64,000 nucleotides of DNA from Collimonas silvisoli (GTDB taxonomy: Bacteria > Pseudomonadota > Gammaproteobacteria > Burkholderiales > Burkholderiaceae_D), in contig NZ_JAGQEG010000006.1 in the NCBI RefSeq assembly GCF_018305005.1, forward strand, positions 25,846-89,845, read 5' to 3'. Below are positions 1 to 9,110 of this stretch, in pieces. The position numbers and the translations under genes were made by a program. Position 1 is the stretch's first letter. Every line of letters begins with the position of its first letter. The notes under the pieces are model-generated. The model was not told the DNA's origin and ran no database searches. It was given only the letters and a program-made list of their open reading frames with translations.

Positions 1-148
1 CCGCTGTACTGCACATACACTCTGCAGCGGTGTCTATCAAACAAGCGGGCCATGCCATTTACTTAAGACCCGCACGCTAGCGATATGTTGCAGCACGGAA
101 CGACCCGCGTGTTGCGATAACGTCGAATGCTAAATCAGGAGACAGGTA

Positions 149-1339
149 ATGAAGTCTGCAAAAGTGGTAGTTGACCGTTTGTACAAGGTCTTCGGCAATA
201 ACCCGCAACTGGCGTTAAGCATGCTCGAAAAAGGGCATTCGAAGGATAAGATATTCGCCGAGACCGGGCAGGTGGTCGGCGTGCAGAATGTCTCGTTCGA
301 AGTCCAGGAAGGCGAGATATTCGTGTTGATGGGCCTGTCCGGCTCGGGCAAATCGACCTTGATCCGCCTGATCAACCGCCTGGTCGATCCGAGCGCCGGC
401 AATGTCCTGGTCGACGGCCAGAACGTGGCGCAGATGACGAATTCGCAATTGATCAAGCTGCGCCGGCGCGACATGAGCATGGTGTTCCAATCGTTTGCAC
501 TGATGCCGCACCGGACCGTGTTGTCGAATGCCTCCTTCGGCCTGGAAGTGGCCGGCGTCGGCAAGAAAGAGCGCGAGCGGCGCACCATGACGGTGCTGGA
601 GCAGGTCGGCCTGGCCGCCTTTGCCAGCAAGCTGCCGTGCGAACTGTCGGGCGGCATGCAGCAGCGGGTCGGGCTGGCGCGGGCGCTGGCGGTCAATCCG
701 TCGCTGATGATCATGGATGAAGCCTTCTCGGCGCTCGATCCGCTCAAACGCAAGGAAATGCAGGACGTGCTGCTGGATTTGCAAAAGGAGCAACGGCGCA
801 CCATTATTTTCGTTTCGCACGATCTGGAAGAAGCGCTGCGCATCGGCAGCCGCATCGCCATCATGGAGGGCGGCCGCCTGGTGCAGGTCGGCAGCGCTCA
901 GGAAATCATCGATAATCCGGCGGAAGACTACGTGCGCGCATTTTTCGACGGCGTCGACACCAACCGCTATCTCACCGCCGGCGACCTGATGCAAGCCAAT
1001 GCGGTGCCGCTGGTGACATCTGCCGGCGAGGTTCATGCGAACGGCGATCTGTACGAACGCAGCCGCTCCGATTACGCCTTCGTGGTCGACGCCGCGCGCA
1101 AGGTGCAGGGCATAGTCGCCACCCGCCTGCATGCCGACGCCAGCGGCAAGGTGCAGGCAAACGGACTGGACCGGATCGAGGCGATCCATCATCGCAGCAG
1201 CCTGGAAGACGTCATGGGCAAGCTGATCGCCAGCCGCAGTCCATTACCGGTGGTGGACGGCGACGGCTGCTATTGCGGCGCGATCAGCCAGTCCATGGTT
1301 CTCCAAGCATTGTCAAAAACACGAGGTTCACATGTCTGA
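149..1339 (+). CDS. proV: Quaternary amine (glycine betaine/choline/proline) ABC transporter ATPase
   Basis: ATPase subunit that drives import of betaine-type compounds from the periplasm. The 396-residue protein has a ProV-like N-terminal extension, Walker A GLSGSGKS at residues 62-69, Q-loop near 114, signature LSGGMQQ at 166-172 and Walker B ending DEAFSALD near 190-197. The last ~115 residues form a CBS-like regulatory tail typical of ProV/OpuAA. The ATG is preceded by CAGGAGACAG. It overlaps the permease gene by 8 nt, so the two are translationally coupled. Family assignment is firm. The exact substrate (betaine, choline or carnitine) is inferred from the choline/betaine-binding protein and sarcosine oxidase genes nearby. 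Confidence 0.93.
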   Translation: MKSAKVVVDRLYKVFGNNPQLALSMLEKGHSKDKIFAETGQVVGVQNVSFEVQEGEIFVLMGLSGSGKSTLIRLINRLVDPSAGNVLVDGQNVAQMTNSQLIKLRRRDMSMVFQSFALMPHRTVLSNASFGLEVAGVGKKERERRTMTVLEQVGLAAFASKLPCELSGGMQQRVGLARALAVNPSLMIMDEAFSALDPLKRKEMQDVLLDLQKEQRRTIIFVSHDLEEALRIGSRIAIMEGGRLVQVGSAQEIIDNPAEDYVRAFFDGVDTNRYLTAGDLMQANAVPLVTSAGEVHANGDLYERSRSDYAFVVDAARKVQGIVATRLHADASGKVQANGLDRIEAIHHRSSLEDVMGKLIASRSPLPVVDGDGCYCGAISQSMVLQALSKTRGSHV

Positions 1340-2228
1340 GCACATACCTTTGGGGCACTGGGTCGACCAGTTCGTCCATTACATACTCGATAAGCACGGC
1401 AATAGTTTCGACAGCTTCGGCAACGCCATCAGCTGGTTTGCCGAGACCATAGAGCACGGCTTGCAGATCCTGCCCTTGTGGCTGCTGATGGGATTTTTCA
1501 TCGTGCTCGGCATCTGGCGCGTCGGCTTCAAATTCGCGCTGTTTACCGTGGTGTCTTTCTTTGTGATCTACAACACCGGTTTCTGGGATCAGACCATCGT
1601 TACGCTGGGGCTCACCATATCGGCGACGCTGATCAGCCTGGTGCTGGGAATTCCGGTCGGCGTCTGGGCTGCCAAGAGCAAGCGGGTGGCGATGGTAGTG
1701 CGGCCGATCCTGGACCTGATGCAGACCATGCCAGCCTTCGTCTACCTGATTCCAGCCGCCATGATGTTCGGCCTGGGGCGGGTGCCGGGCATCATCTCCA
1801 CCGTGATTTTTGCGATGCCGCCGGCGGTGCGCCTGACCGCGCTCGGCATCCGCCAGGTCAACAACGAGATCGTCGAAGCCGGGCAGGCTTTCGGCTGCAC
1901 CGGCTGGCAGTTGCTGTACAAGGTGCAGTTCCCGAATGCCTTGCCGTCGATCATGGCCGGCATCAACCAGACCATCATGATGGCGCTATCGATGGTGATT
2001 ATTGCCTCGATGGTGGGCGCCGGCGGTCTCGGCAATGATGTGCTGGCCAGCATCCAGCGGCTCGATATCGGCCTGGGGTTCGAGAGCGGCCTGAGCGTGG
2101 TGCTGCTGGCGATCATCCTGGACCGGATTACCGAAAGTTTCGGCCGCACGCCGGAAGCCGGCAAGGTGCAGCGCTTTTTCCGGCTGCGCAAATGGTTCCG
2201 CAAGAGCCCCGCGCTGGCCACCAGCTGA
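1332..2228 (+). CDS. proW: Quaternary amine ABC transporter permease
   Basis: Inner-membrane permease of the betaine/choline importer, 298 residues with several hydrophobic helices. It carries the BPD-type EAA loop (around EAGQAFGCTGWQLLYKVQFP, residues ~180-199) that contacts the ATPase. Length and loop match ProW/OpuAB. The ATG lies inside the last codons of proV (8-nt overlap), so both subunits come from one transcript. No substrate-binding domain is fused to it; the binding protein is encoded separately at 3589-4539, beyond a regulator gene. Confidence is high for family, moderate for substrate. Confidence 0.92.
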   Translation: MSEHIPLGHWVDQFVHYILDKHGNSFDSFGNAISWFAETIEHGLQILPLWLLMGFFIVLGIWRVGFKFALFTVVSFFVIYNTGFWDQTIVTLGLTISATLISLVLGIPVGVWAAKSKRVAMVVRPILDLMQTMPAFVYLIPAAMMFGLGRVPGIISTVIFAMPPAVRLTALGIRQVNNEIVEAGQAFGCTGWQLLYKVQFPNALPSIMAGINQTIMMALSMVIIASMVGAGGLGNDVLASIQRLDIGLGFESGLSVVLLAIILDRITESFGRTPEAGKVQRFFRLRKWFRKSPALATS

Positions 2229-2313
2229 GGGCAGGAAGAAAAGCAACAGCAGATAGCAGCAACGTGATCCGCGCGCTGGAACGCCAGCGCCGGTAGCCAT
2301 TGATGGAGGCAAG

Positions 2314-3426
2314 ATGTCTTCGCAACAAGCCGCTTCGAAACCAGCGCCGCAGTCAGCATCCGCGCTGCCGCAAACCTCGGCGCCTGCGCCGGTAGTCCAC
2401 TTCGGTTTTCTGACTTTGCCGAATTTTTCGATGATCGCGTTTGCCAGTGCGATCGAGGTCTTGCGCATGGCTAACTACATCAGCCGCCAGACTTTGTACC
2501 GCTGGTCGGTGATCAGCATCGACGGTTCGCCGGCGCTGGCCAGCAACGGCTTGCCGATCACGCCGACGCTGACACTGGAGCAGGCCGGCACGCCGGACAT
2601 ATTGTTCGTCTGCGGCGGCGTCAAGATCCATGAGGCGGTCAACGATAAGCTGAACACCATGCTGACCCAGCTGGCGCGCCGCAACGTGATGCTGGGCGGG
2701 ATCTGCACCGGCAGTTATGCCCTGGTCAAAGCCGGTTTGATGAACGGTTATCAGTGCGCCATCCACTGGGAAAATATTTCTGCCCTGCGCGAAGAGTTTC
2801 CACGCGTGCTGTTCACTGAGGGCTTGTTTGCGGTGGACCGCGATCGCCTCACCTGTTCCGGCGGCACCGCACCGATCGACCTGATGCTGAACCTGACCGC
2901 CAACCGCTACGGCAAAACGCTGGCGGCGGAGATTTCCGAGCAGTTCATCCTGGAGCGGATCCGCGACGGCGCCTATCAGCAACATATCCCGATTGCAGCC
3001 CGGCTCGGATTCAGCCGCAAGGAGTTGATCGAAGTGGCCAGGCTGATGGAAACCCACATCGAAGAAACCCTATCCTTTGAGGAAATCGCCAGGCTGGTGG
3101 GTTTGTCGCAACGCCAGTTGCAGCGCATGTTCAAGTATTACCTGGACGTCACGCCTACCCATTATTATTTGCAGCTGCGCTTGCGGCGCGCGCGTGAACT
3201 GCTGTTGCAGACCACCATGTCGATCATGAGCGTGACCGTCGCCTGCGGCTTCCAGTCGTCCTGCCATTTCAGCAAAGCCTACCGCAATCAGTTCGGCCGT
3301 TCTCCCAGCAGCGAACGGCATCTGCGTCATCCCTACCTGTCTGCGGTCGACGAATTGTCGCCTTTGCCGCCCATGCCGAGCTTGCCGCTGGCGGCGGACG
3401 AGCTGCTTGACGCCGGCAGGCAATAG
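2314..3426 (+). CDS. GlxA-family AraC-type regulator (GbdR-like), probable methylamine regulator
   Basis: A 370-residue activator with an N-terminal DJ-1/PfpI-like domain (about residues 28-195) and a C-terminal AraC double helix-turn-helix (about 235-340). The PfpI nucleophile-region motif GGICTGSYAL is present, as in GlxA/GbdR proteins where it senses ligands rather than acting as a protease. Regulators of this type (GbdR, SouR, CdhR) control glycine betaine, sarcosine and carnitine catabolism in Pseudomonas and Burkholderia. Its place between importer genes, with sarcosine oxidase genes just downstream, supports that role. The start codon follows GGAGGCAAG. The exact inducer cannot be read from sequence. 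Confidence 0.88.
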   Translation: MSSQQAASKPAPQSASALPQTSAPAPVVHFGFLTLPNFSMIAFASAIEVLRMANYISRQTLYRWSVISIDGSPALASNGLPITPTLTLEQAGTPDILFVCGGVKIHEAVNDKLNTMLTQLARRNVMLGGICTGSYALVKAGLMNGYQCAIHWENISALREEFPRVLFTEGLFAVDRDRLTCSGGTAPIDLMLNLTANRYGKTLAAEISEQFILERIRDGAYQQHIPIAARLGFSRKELIEVARLMETHIEETLSFEEIARLVGLSQRQLQRMFKYYLDVTPTHYYLQLRLRRARELLLQTTMSIMSVTVACGFQSSCHFSKAYRNQFGRSPSSERHLRHPYLSAVDELSPLPPMPSLPLAADELLDAGRQ

Positions 3427-3588
3427 CATGTCGCCTGCGCTCCAGGCGGCAAGCCGGATGCGATGTAATTTCTTATTTATACCGGTGCGCATGGTTTGCT
3501 GCTGCGAGCTTGGCGCCGGCGTGCAGCTCATTTCATCTTATGCCGATGCAAGCATCGGAGTTTCGTCTTTGCCACAGGAGAAAAAACA

Positions 3589-4539
3589 ATGCGTTCATTT
3601 AGCTTAATGGTGGCCGGGGTTGGCATGGCGTGCAGCTTGCTGGCGCCGATGCAGACCCGGGCGCAGGAACCGAAATCGTGCCAGACGGTGCGCTTCGCCG
3701 ATGTCGGCTGGACCGATATTGCCGCTACCACCGGCCTGGCTTCAGCCTTGTTCGAGGGGCTGGGTTACCACACCACCAAAACCATCGCTTCGGTGCCGAT
3801 CACCTTTGCCGGCGTGAAAAATAAGCAGATCGACCTGTTCCTCGGTTATTGGGCGCCGACCATGGACCCGATCATCGCGCCCTTCGTCAAGGACAATTCG
3901 GTAAAAGTGCTGCCCACGCCGAATCTGGTGGGCGCCAAATACACACTGGCGGTGCCGACCTACGCCTACGACGCCGGGCTCAAGACTTTTGCCGATATCG
4001 CCAAATATGCCAAGGAACTGGACGGCAAGATTTATGGGATTGAACCGGGCAATGACGGCAATGCCGTGATTCAGGGCATGATCAGCAAAAACCAGTTCAA
4101 CCTGAAAAATTTCAAGATGGTCGAATCGAGCGAGGCCGGCATGCTGATCGAGCTGGGGCGCGCCGTCAAGCAAAAGAAATGGATCGTGATCCTGGGCTGG
4201 GAGCCGCATCCGATGAACGTGCAGCAAAAGATCTCTTATCTGAACGGCGGCGACGATGTGTTCGGTCCCAATTATGGCGAGGCCAAGGTCTACACCGTGG
4301 TAGCCACCGACTACGCGGCGCGCTGTCCGAACGCCGACAAGCTGGCGACCAATTTGCAGTTCTCGACCGATCTGGAAAACCAGCTGATGGGACGCATCAT
4401 GGATAAAACCGATCCCAAGACTGCGGCCAAAGAATGGCTGAAAAAGAATCCCGCGATCCTGGACAAGCTGCTGGCCGGGGTCAAGACTTTCGATGGCAAG
4501 GATGGCTTGCCGGCAGTCAAGGCTTCGCTCGGATTGTGA
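3589..4539 (+). CDS. Choline/glycine betaine ABC transporter periplasmic binding protein
   Basis: Periplasmic substrate receptor of the OpuAC/ChoX family, 316 residues. The ATG at 3589 is preferred over an upstream in-frame codon because it follows CAGGAGAAAAAAC and begins a clear signal peptide, cut near TRAQEPKSC (about residue 24-26). The mature N-terminus VRFADVGWTDIAATTG and the segment DLFLGYWAPTMDP resemble choline/betaine-binding proteins whose aromatic box holds a trimethylammonium group; the tryptophans of VGWTD and GYWAP are good candidates. It should work with the proV/proW products. It is separated from them by the GlxA-type regulator, so it may be transcribed and induced on its own. 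Confidence 0.9.
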   Translation: MRSFSLMVAGVGMACSLLAPMQTRAQEPKSCQTVRFADVGWTDIAATTGLASALFEGLGYHTTKTIASVPITFAGVKNKQIDLFLGYWAPTMDPIIAPFVKDNSVKVLPTPNLVGAKYTLAVPTYAYDAGLKTFADIAKYAKELDGKIYGIEPGNDGNAVIQGMISKNQFNLKNFKMVESSEAGMLIELGRAVKQKKWIVILGWEPHPMNVQQKISYLNGGDDVFGPNYGEAKVYTVVATDYAARCPNADKLATNLQFSTDLENQLMGRIMDKTDPKTAAKEWLKKNPAILDKLLAGVKTFDGKDGLPAVKASLGL

Positions 4540-4582
4540 TGGCACAAGTAATCCGGCAGGACTGATTTAATGCAATCAACTG

Positions 4583-4650
4583 CGTCGTCCCCGCGAACGC
4601 GGGGATCCATTTTAAGTTCAACTTGGATTCCCGCATTCGCGGGAATGACG
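4583..4650. repeat. REPIN-like inverted pair of palindromes
   Basis: Two small hairpins face each other: CGTCGTCCCCGCGAACGCGG(GGATCCA) at about 4583-4609 and TGGATTCCCGCATTCGCGGG(AATGACG) at about 4624-4650. They are nearly reverse complements and each contains its own palindrome around the central GCG. This is the layout of REP doublets (REPIN/BIME) common in proteobacterial intergenic DNA. It sits between the binding-protein gene and fdhA and could act as a weak terminator or mRNA stabiliser. Confidence 0.8.
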
Positions 4651-4733
4651 ATAATTTTAAAATTACTTTTGAGGCCTTACTGAGCACTTGTTTCAACTTG
4701 AGATTTCATAACATCCTGACAGGAGGAGACCCA

Positions 4734-5936
4734 ATGTCTGAAAATCGTGGCGTGGTATATATCGAGCAGGGCAAAGTCGAAATACAGTCGATCCCATTCC
4801 CCAAACTGGATAATCCGCAAGGCAAGAAAATCGAGCATGGCGTGATTCTGAAAGTGGTTTCAACCAATATCTGCGGCTCCGACCAGCACATGGTGCGCGG
4901 CCGCACCACGGCGCAGGCCGGATTGGTGCTGGGCCATGAAATTACCGGCGAAGTGATCGAATGCGGTTCTGACGTCGAAACCATCAAGAAGGGCAATCTG
5001 GTGTCAGTGCCGTTCAACGTCGCCTGCGGCCGCTGCCGCACTTGCAAGGAACAACATACCGGCGTTTGCGAAACCGTCAACCCGGCGCGCGCCGGCGGCG
5101 CTTACGGTTATGTCGACATGGGCGGCTGGATCGGCGGCCAGGCCGAGTACGTGATGGTGCCGTATGCCGATTTCAACCTGCTGCGCTTCCCTGACAAGGA
5201 ACAGGCGATGAGCAAGATCCGCGACCTGACTTGTCTGTCGGATATCCTGCCGACCGGTTACCACGGTGCGGTGACGGCCGGCGTCGGCCCCGGCGCCACG
5301 GTGTATGTTGCCGGCGCCGGCCCGGTCGGTTTGGCGGCGGCGGCTTCGGCGCGTCTGCTGGGAGCGGCGGTGGTGATTGTCGGCGACGTTAATCCGCTGC
5401 GTCTGATCCACGCGCGCAGCGTCGGTTTCGAAACCGTGGATTTATCCACCGATGCTTCTCTCAGCGATCAAATCACCCAGATACTGGGCGTGCCAGAAGT
5501 CGATTGCGCGATTGATTGCGTCGGCTTCGAAGCACGCGGCCACGGCCATGCCGGAGCACAAGCGGAAGCGCCGGCAACCGTACTCAATTCGCTGATGGAG
5601 GTGACCCGCGTCGCCGGCAAGATCGGCATCCCGGGCTTGTACGTGACCGACGATCCGGGCGCCGTCGACAGCGCCGCCAAGCGCGGCAGCCTGAGCATCC
5701 GCCTCGGGCTGGGCTGGGCCAAATCGCATAGTTTCCATACCGGCCAGACGCCGGTAATGAAATACAACCGGCAACTGATGCAGGCGATTCTGTGGGATCG
5801 GATCAAGATCGCCGACATCGTCGGTGTCGAAGTGATCACTTTGGACAAGGCTCCGGCCGGCTATCAGCAATTCGACGCCGGCGCCCCCAAGAAATTCGTG
5901 ATCGATCCCCATCATTTACTGAAACAGGCCGCCTGA
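4734..5936 (+). CDS. fdhA: Glutathione-independent formaldehyde dehydrogenase
   Basis: Zinc, NAD-dependent dehydrogenase that oxidises formaldehyde to formate without free glutathione; cytosolic. The 400-residue length fits the family. Catalytic zinc ligands appear at C47 (NICGSDQH) and H68-E69 (GHEITGE). The structural zinc cysteines are C98, C101, C104 and C112. A Rossmann motif GAGPVGLAAAASARLLGA lies near the middle. The start follows a strong AGGAGGAG site; the open frame extends upstream through the REPIN, but that part is not protein-like. Sarcosine and dimethylglycine demethylation release formaldehyde, so this gene fits beside the sox operon, as in Pseudomonas. Followed by a strong terminator. 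Confidence 0.94.
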   Translation: MSENRGVVYIEQGKVEIQSIPFPKLDNPQGKKIEHGVILKVVSTNICGSDQHMVRGRTTAQAGLVLGHEITGEVIECGSDVETIKKGNLVSVPFNVACGRCRTCKEQHTGVCETVNPARAGGAYGYVDMGGWIGGQAEYVMVPYADFNLLRFPDKEQAMSKIRDLTCLSDILPTGYHGAVTAGVGPGATVYVAGAGPVGLAAAASARLLGAAVVIVGDVNPLRLIHARSVGFETVDLSTDASLSDQITQILGVPEVDCAIDCVGFEARGHGHAGAQAEAPATVLNSLMEVTRVAGKIGIPGLYVTDDPGAVDSAAKRGSLSIRLGLGWAKSHSFHTGQTPVMKYNRQLMQAILWDRIKIADIVGVEVITLDKAPAGYQQFDAGAPKKFVIDPHHLLKQAA

Positions 5937-5994
5937 AAAAACCGGGCAGCCAGTTTGCGGGCTGCTGATATTGCCGTTGCCTGCAATCGCTGAA

Positions 5995-6033
5995 ATAGCC
6001 TGATCCTGTGCCTGGGATCAGGCTATTTTTTTG
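5995..6033 (+). terminator. Rho-independent terminator after fdhA
   Basis: Perfect 12-bp stem ATAGCCTGATCC (5995-6006) / GGATCAGGCTAT (6015-6026), 8-nt loop, then a run of T. It ends the fdhA transcript and separates it from the serine/sarcosine operon. Confidence 0.92.
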
Positions 6034-6120
6034 TAATCCTGGCCTCGACCGGGTTCTGGGATATGTGCTTATTTGCCATGTTTTAAGAAGGCATGCGAAA
6101 TAGTCCAGGGTAAAAGAATG

Positions 6121-6315
6121 TTGTCAGTTTCCAGCCGCCACTTGGTCGTAAAATTAAAAGTGTCGCGCTTGTCGGAAAAGGACAAACACTTGTCAGCTAC
6201 GGAAAATAGGCCAGCCTGTGCAAGGACAAAATGATGCCAAGGAATAGCAATGCAAATGACTGAAGATAATGGCTTTAATCAGCATCAGGCTATTGCGCTG
6301 TACTCTGGCGTTGTC
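6121..6315. promoter_or_regulatory. Cluster of TTGTC/GACAA half-sites upstream of sdaA-sox
   Basis: Six copies of the same 5-mer occur here: TTGTC at 6121, 6169, 6190 and 6311, and GACAA at 6181 and 6225. The 6169-6185 pair forms an inverted repeat TTGTC-N7-GACAA. By chance under one would be expected in ~200 bp. This is a plausible operator region for the GlxA/GbdR-type regulator encoded at 2314-3426. The rest of the 490-bp gap (5937-6426) holds the fdhA terminator and the small ORFs listed separately. Binding by any given protein is inference. Confidence 0.4.
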
Positions 6316-6330
6316 GTGTCCCCGGATTGA
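6250..6330 (+). CDS. Candidate small leader ORF (26 aa) upstream of sdaA
   Basis: Starts MQMTEDNGFNQHQ and ends VVVSPD. It is preceded by a good ribosome site AAGGAA five bases before the ATG. Its initiation region CAAGGAATAGCAATG matches that of the second small ORF at 6368-6382 in 14 of 15 positions. A third, even smaller ORF (6231-6263, 10 codons, with AAGGA before it) overlaps its start in another frame. No family is recognised. It could be a regulatory leader, a small protein or chance. Confidence 0.3.
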   Translation: MQMTEDNGFNQHQAIALYSGVVVSPD

Positions 6331-6379
6331 CTGCTACCTCTGTCCGCCGAGAACCACTTCAACCCATCAAGGAATTGCA

Positions 6380-6430
6380 ATGAACGGTTTTATCTTGTTT
6401 TGCCAGAATTTCTTATCGAGTTTTCTATGA
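6380..6430 (+). CDS. Candidate small leader ORF (16 aa) coupled to sdaA
   Basis: [16 protein letters not shown] with the ribosome site AAGGA six bases before its ATG. Its TGA (6428-6430) overlaps the sdaA ATG (6427-6429) as ATGA. The sdaA ATG itself has only a weak ribosome site (GAG about 7-9 bases upstream), so translation of sdaA may depend on ribosomes finishing this ORF. Two adjacent serine codons lie near the end, but with only two I would not claim serine attenuation. Confidence 0.4.
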   Translation: MNGFILFCQNFLSSFL

Positions 6431-7818
6431 ACATCAGCACATTCGATTTATTCAAGGTCGGCATCGGCCCCTCCAGCTCGCACACGGTGGGACCGATGAT
6501 TGCCGCCAATCGGTTCGCTGCCTATCTGGATGACGCCGGTCTGCTGGAGGCAGTGCATGCGGTCAGGGTCGAGCTATATGGCTCGCTGGGCGCAACCGGC
6601 AAGGGGCATGGCAGCGACAAGGCAGTGCTGCTGGGACTGGAAGGCAATCTGCCGGACAGCATCGATCCGGATCACGTCGAGCCGCGTCTGGCGGAAATCC
6701 GCAGCTCTAAAAAACTGCTGTTGAATGGCAGCCATCCGATCGGCTGCGTGGAAAAGGAACACGTACTGTTTTTCCGTCGCGAAGCGCTGCCGCAGCATCC
6801 GAACGGCATGCGCTTTGTCGCGCTGGATGCTGCTGCCAGCGTGATTGCGGAAAAAGAATATTACTCGGTCGGCGGCGGTTTCGTGGTCAGCAAGGAAGGC
6901 CAGCGCGTCAACCTGGTCCAAGCCGGCAGTGTAGAGGTGGAGGGCGATTTGCCGTATCCGTTCCACTCAGGCGACGATTTGTTGCGGATGTGCGCCGAAA
7001 GCGGCCTCACCATCGCCGCCCTGATGATGGAAAACGAAAAACACTGGCGTTCCGCCGAAGAGGTGCGCACCAAGTTGCTGGGCATCTGGGATGTGATGGC
7101 GGCGGCGGTAAAGCGCGGCTGCTCGATCGGCGGCGAATTGCCGGGACCGATGCGGGTCAAGCGCCGTGCTGCCGAGCTGTACCGGCAACTGAAGGATCGT
7201 TCCGAGGAATCGCTCACGGATCCTTTGTCGATGCTCGACTGGGTCAACCTGTATGCGATGGCGGTGAATGAAGAAAATGCGGCAGGCGGGCGGATTGTCA
7301 CCGCGCCCACCAATGGCGCAGCGGGCGTGTTGCCGGCGGTGCTGCATTACTACACCAAGTTCATTCCCGGTTCGAATCTGGACGGCGTCATGACTTTCAT
7401 GCTGACGGCGGCGGCGATCGGTTTGATCTACAAGGAAAACGCTTCCATCTCCGGCGCCGAAGTCGGTTGCCAGGGCGAGGTCGGGGTCGCTTGCTCGATG
7501 GCGGCGGGGGCGCTGGCGGCGGTGTTGGGCGGCAGTACCGAGCAGATCGAGAACGCCGCTGAAATCGGCATGGAACACAATCTCGGCATGACCTGCGATC
7601 CGGTCGGCGGGCTGGTGCAGATTCCCTGCATAGAACGCAATGCGATGGGCGCGGTAAAGGCGATCAACGCCGCCCGCATGGCGTTGCGCGGCAACGGTAA
7701 ACATTATGTGTCGCTGGATAAAGTGATCAAGACCATGATGCAAACCGGCGCCGACATGAAGACCAAATACAAAGAAACATCGCGTGGTGGATTGGCTGTA
7801 AATGTTATTGAGTGCTGA
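6427..7818 (+). CDS. sdaA: L-serine ammonia-lyase (single-chain, iron-sulfur)
   Basis: Deaminates L-serine to pyruvate and ammonia in the cytosol, using an oxygen-labile 4Fe-4S cluster. The 463-residue protein has the fused beta and alpha domains of the SdaA/SdaB type. It starts [20 protein letters not shown], a family hallmark. Conserved cysteines occur at [16 protein letters not shown] and in [20 protein letters not shown]; cluster ligands are expected among them. The ATG at 6427 is chosen by homology; a TTG at 6400 is also in frame. As first gene of the sox operon it lets glycine-derived serine flow to pyruvate, an arrangement also seen in pseudomonads. Confidence 0.94.
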   Translation: MNISTFDLFKVGIGPSSSHTVGPMIAANRFAAYLDDAGLLEAVHAVRVELYGSLGATGKGHGSDKAVLLGLEGNLPDSIDPDHVEPRLAEIRSSKKLLLNGSHPIGCVEKEHVLFFRREALPQHPNGMRFVALDAAASVIAEKEYYSVGGGFVVSKEGQRVNLVQAGSVEVEGDLPYPFHSGDDLLRMCAESGLTIAALMMENEKHWRSAEEVRTKLLGIWDVMAAAVKRGCSIGGELPGPMRVKRRAAELYRQLKDRSEESLTDPLSMLDWVNLYAMAVNEENAAGGRIVTAPTNGAAGVLPAVLHYYTKFIPGSNLDGVMTFMLTAAAIGLIYKENASISGAEVGCQGEVGVACSMAAGALAAVLGGSTEQIENAAEIGMEHNLGMTCDPVGGLVQIPCIERNAMGAVKAINAARMALRGNGKHYVSLDKVIKTMMQTGADMKTKYKETSRGGLAVNVIEC

Positions 7819-7863
7819 GTTCTAATCGGCGACAACAATGGTTCCGGAAATTTTGAGGGGTGT

Positions 7864-9108
7864 ATGAGCAATTATTCGATATTCAGCTTGATCCGCAATG
7901 GGCTCTCCTACCATGAGAACTGGCAGCGCGCCTGGAAGAGTCCGGAACCGAAAAAGGAATACGACATCGTCATCGTCGGCGGCGGCGGCCATGGTCTGGC
8001 TACCGCCTACTATCTGGCCAAGGTGCATGGCTTGCGCAATATCGCGGTGATCGAAAAAGGCTGGATCGGCGGCGGCAACACTGCCCGCAACACCACCATC
8101 GTGCGCTCGAATTATCTGTGGGACGAGTCGGCCATGTTGTATGAAAAAGCCATGCAGCTATGGGAAGGCTTGTCGCAGGATTTGAACTACAACGTCATGT
8201 TCAGCCAGCGCGGCGTGATGAACCTGGCGCATACCTTGCAGGATGTGCGCGATACCGACCGCCGCATCAGCGCCAACCGGCTCAACGGCGTCGACGCCGA
8301 ATGGCTGACGCCGGCGCAGGTCAAGGAAATCGTTCCCATCATTAATCTCAACAGCCACTATCCGGTGCTGGGCGCTTCGTTCCAGCGGCGCGGCGGCGTC
8401 GCCCGGCATGACGCGGTGGCCTGGGGTTTTGCCCGCGGCGCCGATGAGCGCGGCGTGGATATCCTCCAGAATTGCGGCGTCACCGGGATCCGGCGCGAGA
8501 ATGGCGCGGTGACCGGGGTCGATACCGTCAAAGGTTTTATCAAGGCCAAGAAGGTTGCCGTGGTGGCTGCCGGGCATTCCAGTGTGCTGGCCGAGATGGC
8601 AGGCATCCGCCTGCCGCTGGAAAGCCACCCGTTGCAGGCGCTGGTGTCGGAGCCGATCAAGCCGATCATCGATACGGTGGTGATGTCGAATGCCGTGCAT
8701 GCCTATATCAGCCAGTCGGATAAAGGTGACTTGGTGATCGGCGCCGGCGTCGATCAATACACCGGCTACGGCCAGCGCGGCAGCTATCATGTCATCGAAG
8801 GAACCCTGCAGGCGATTGTCGAAATGTTCCCGGTGTTGAGCCGGGTCCGCATGAACCGGCAGTGGGGCGGGATTGTCGATGTCTCGCCGGACGCCTGCCC
8901 GATTATTTCCAAGACGCCGGTCAAAGGCTTGTACTTCAATTGCGGCTGGGGCACCGGCGGTTTCAAGGCTACCCCGGGCTCGGGCTGGGTGTTCGCCCAC
9001 ACCATCGCCAATGACAACCCGCATCCCTTGAATGCGCCGTTTGCGTTGGACCGTTTCTATAACGGCCACCTGATCGATGAACACGGTGCCGCCGCTGTCG
9101 CCCACTAA
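7864..9108 (+). CDS. soxB: Sarcosine oxidase beta subunit
   Basis: FAD-binding catalytic subunit of heterotetrameric sarcosine oxidase, which demethylates sarcosine to glycine with tetrahydrofolate as C1 acceptor. It has 414 residues, the usual length. The dinucleotide-binding motif [18 protein letters not shown] starts near residue 34, followed by the [16 protein letters not shown] region typical of SoxB, where FMN is covalently attached to a histidine in characterised enzymes. The C-terminal [15 protein letters not shown] and [12 protein letters not shown] blocks fit the DAO fold. AGGGG precedes the ATG. The next gene is soxD, after a palindromic repeat. Confidence 0.96.
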   Translation: MSNYSIFSLIRNGLSYHENWQRAWKSPEPKKEYDIVIVGGGGHGLATAYYLAKVHGLRNIAVIEKGWIGGGNTARNTTIVRSNYLWDESAMLYEKAMQLWEGLSQDLNYNVMFSQRGVMNLAHTLQDVRDTDRRISANRLNGVDAEWLTPAQVKEIVPIINLNSHYPVLGASFQRRGGVARHDAVAWGFARGADERGVDILQNCGVTGIRRENGAVTGVDTVKGFIKAKKVAVVAAGHSSVLAEMAGIRLPLESHPLQALVSEPIKPIIDTVVMSNAVHAYISQSDKGDLVIGAGVDQYTGYGQRGSYHVIEGTLQAIVEMFPVLSRVRMNRQWGGIVDVSPDACPIISKTPVKGLYFNCGWGTGGFKATPGSGWVFAHTIANDNPHPLNAPFALDRFYNGHLIDEHGAAAVAH

Positions 9109-9110
9109 TA

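Noticed and set aside
1..148. Gene or RNA at the left edge
   Set aside because: No open frame with family resemblance and no RNA fold; it is most simply the proV promoter and leader.
5937..6426. Glycine riboswitch upstream of sdaA-sox
   Set aside because: I looked for the paired aptamer pattern and did not find the conserved GGAGAG-type blocks; the region is better described by small ORFs and TTGTC half-sites.
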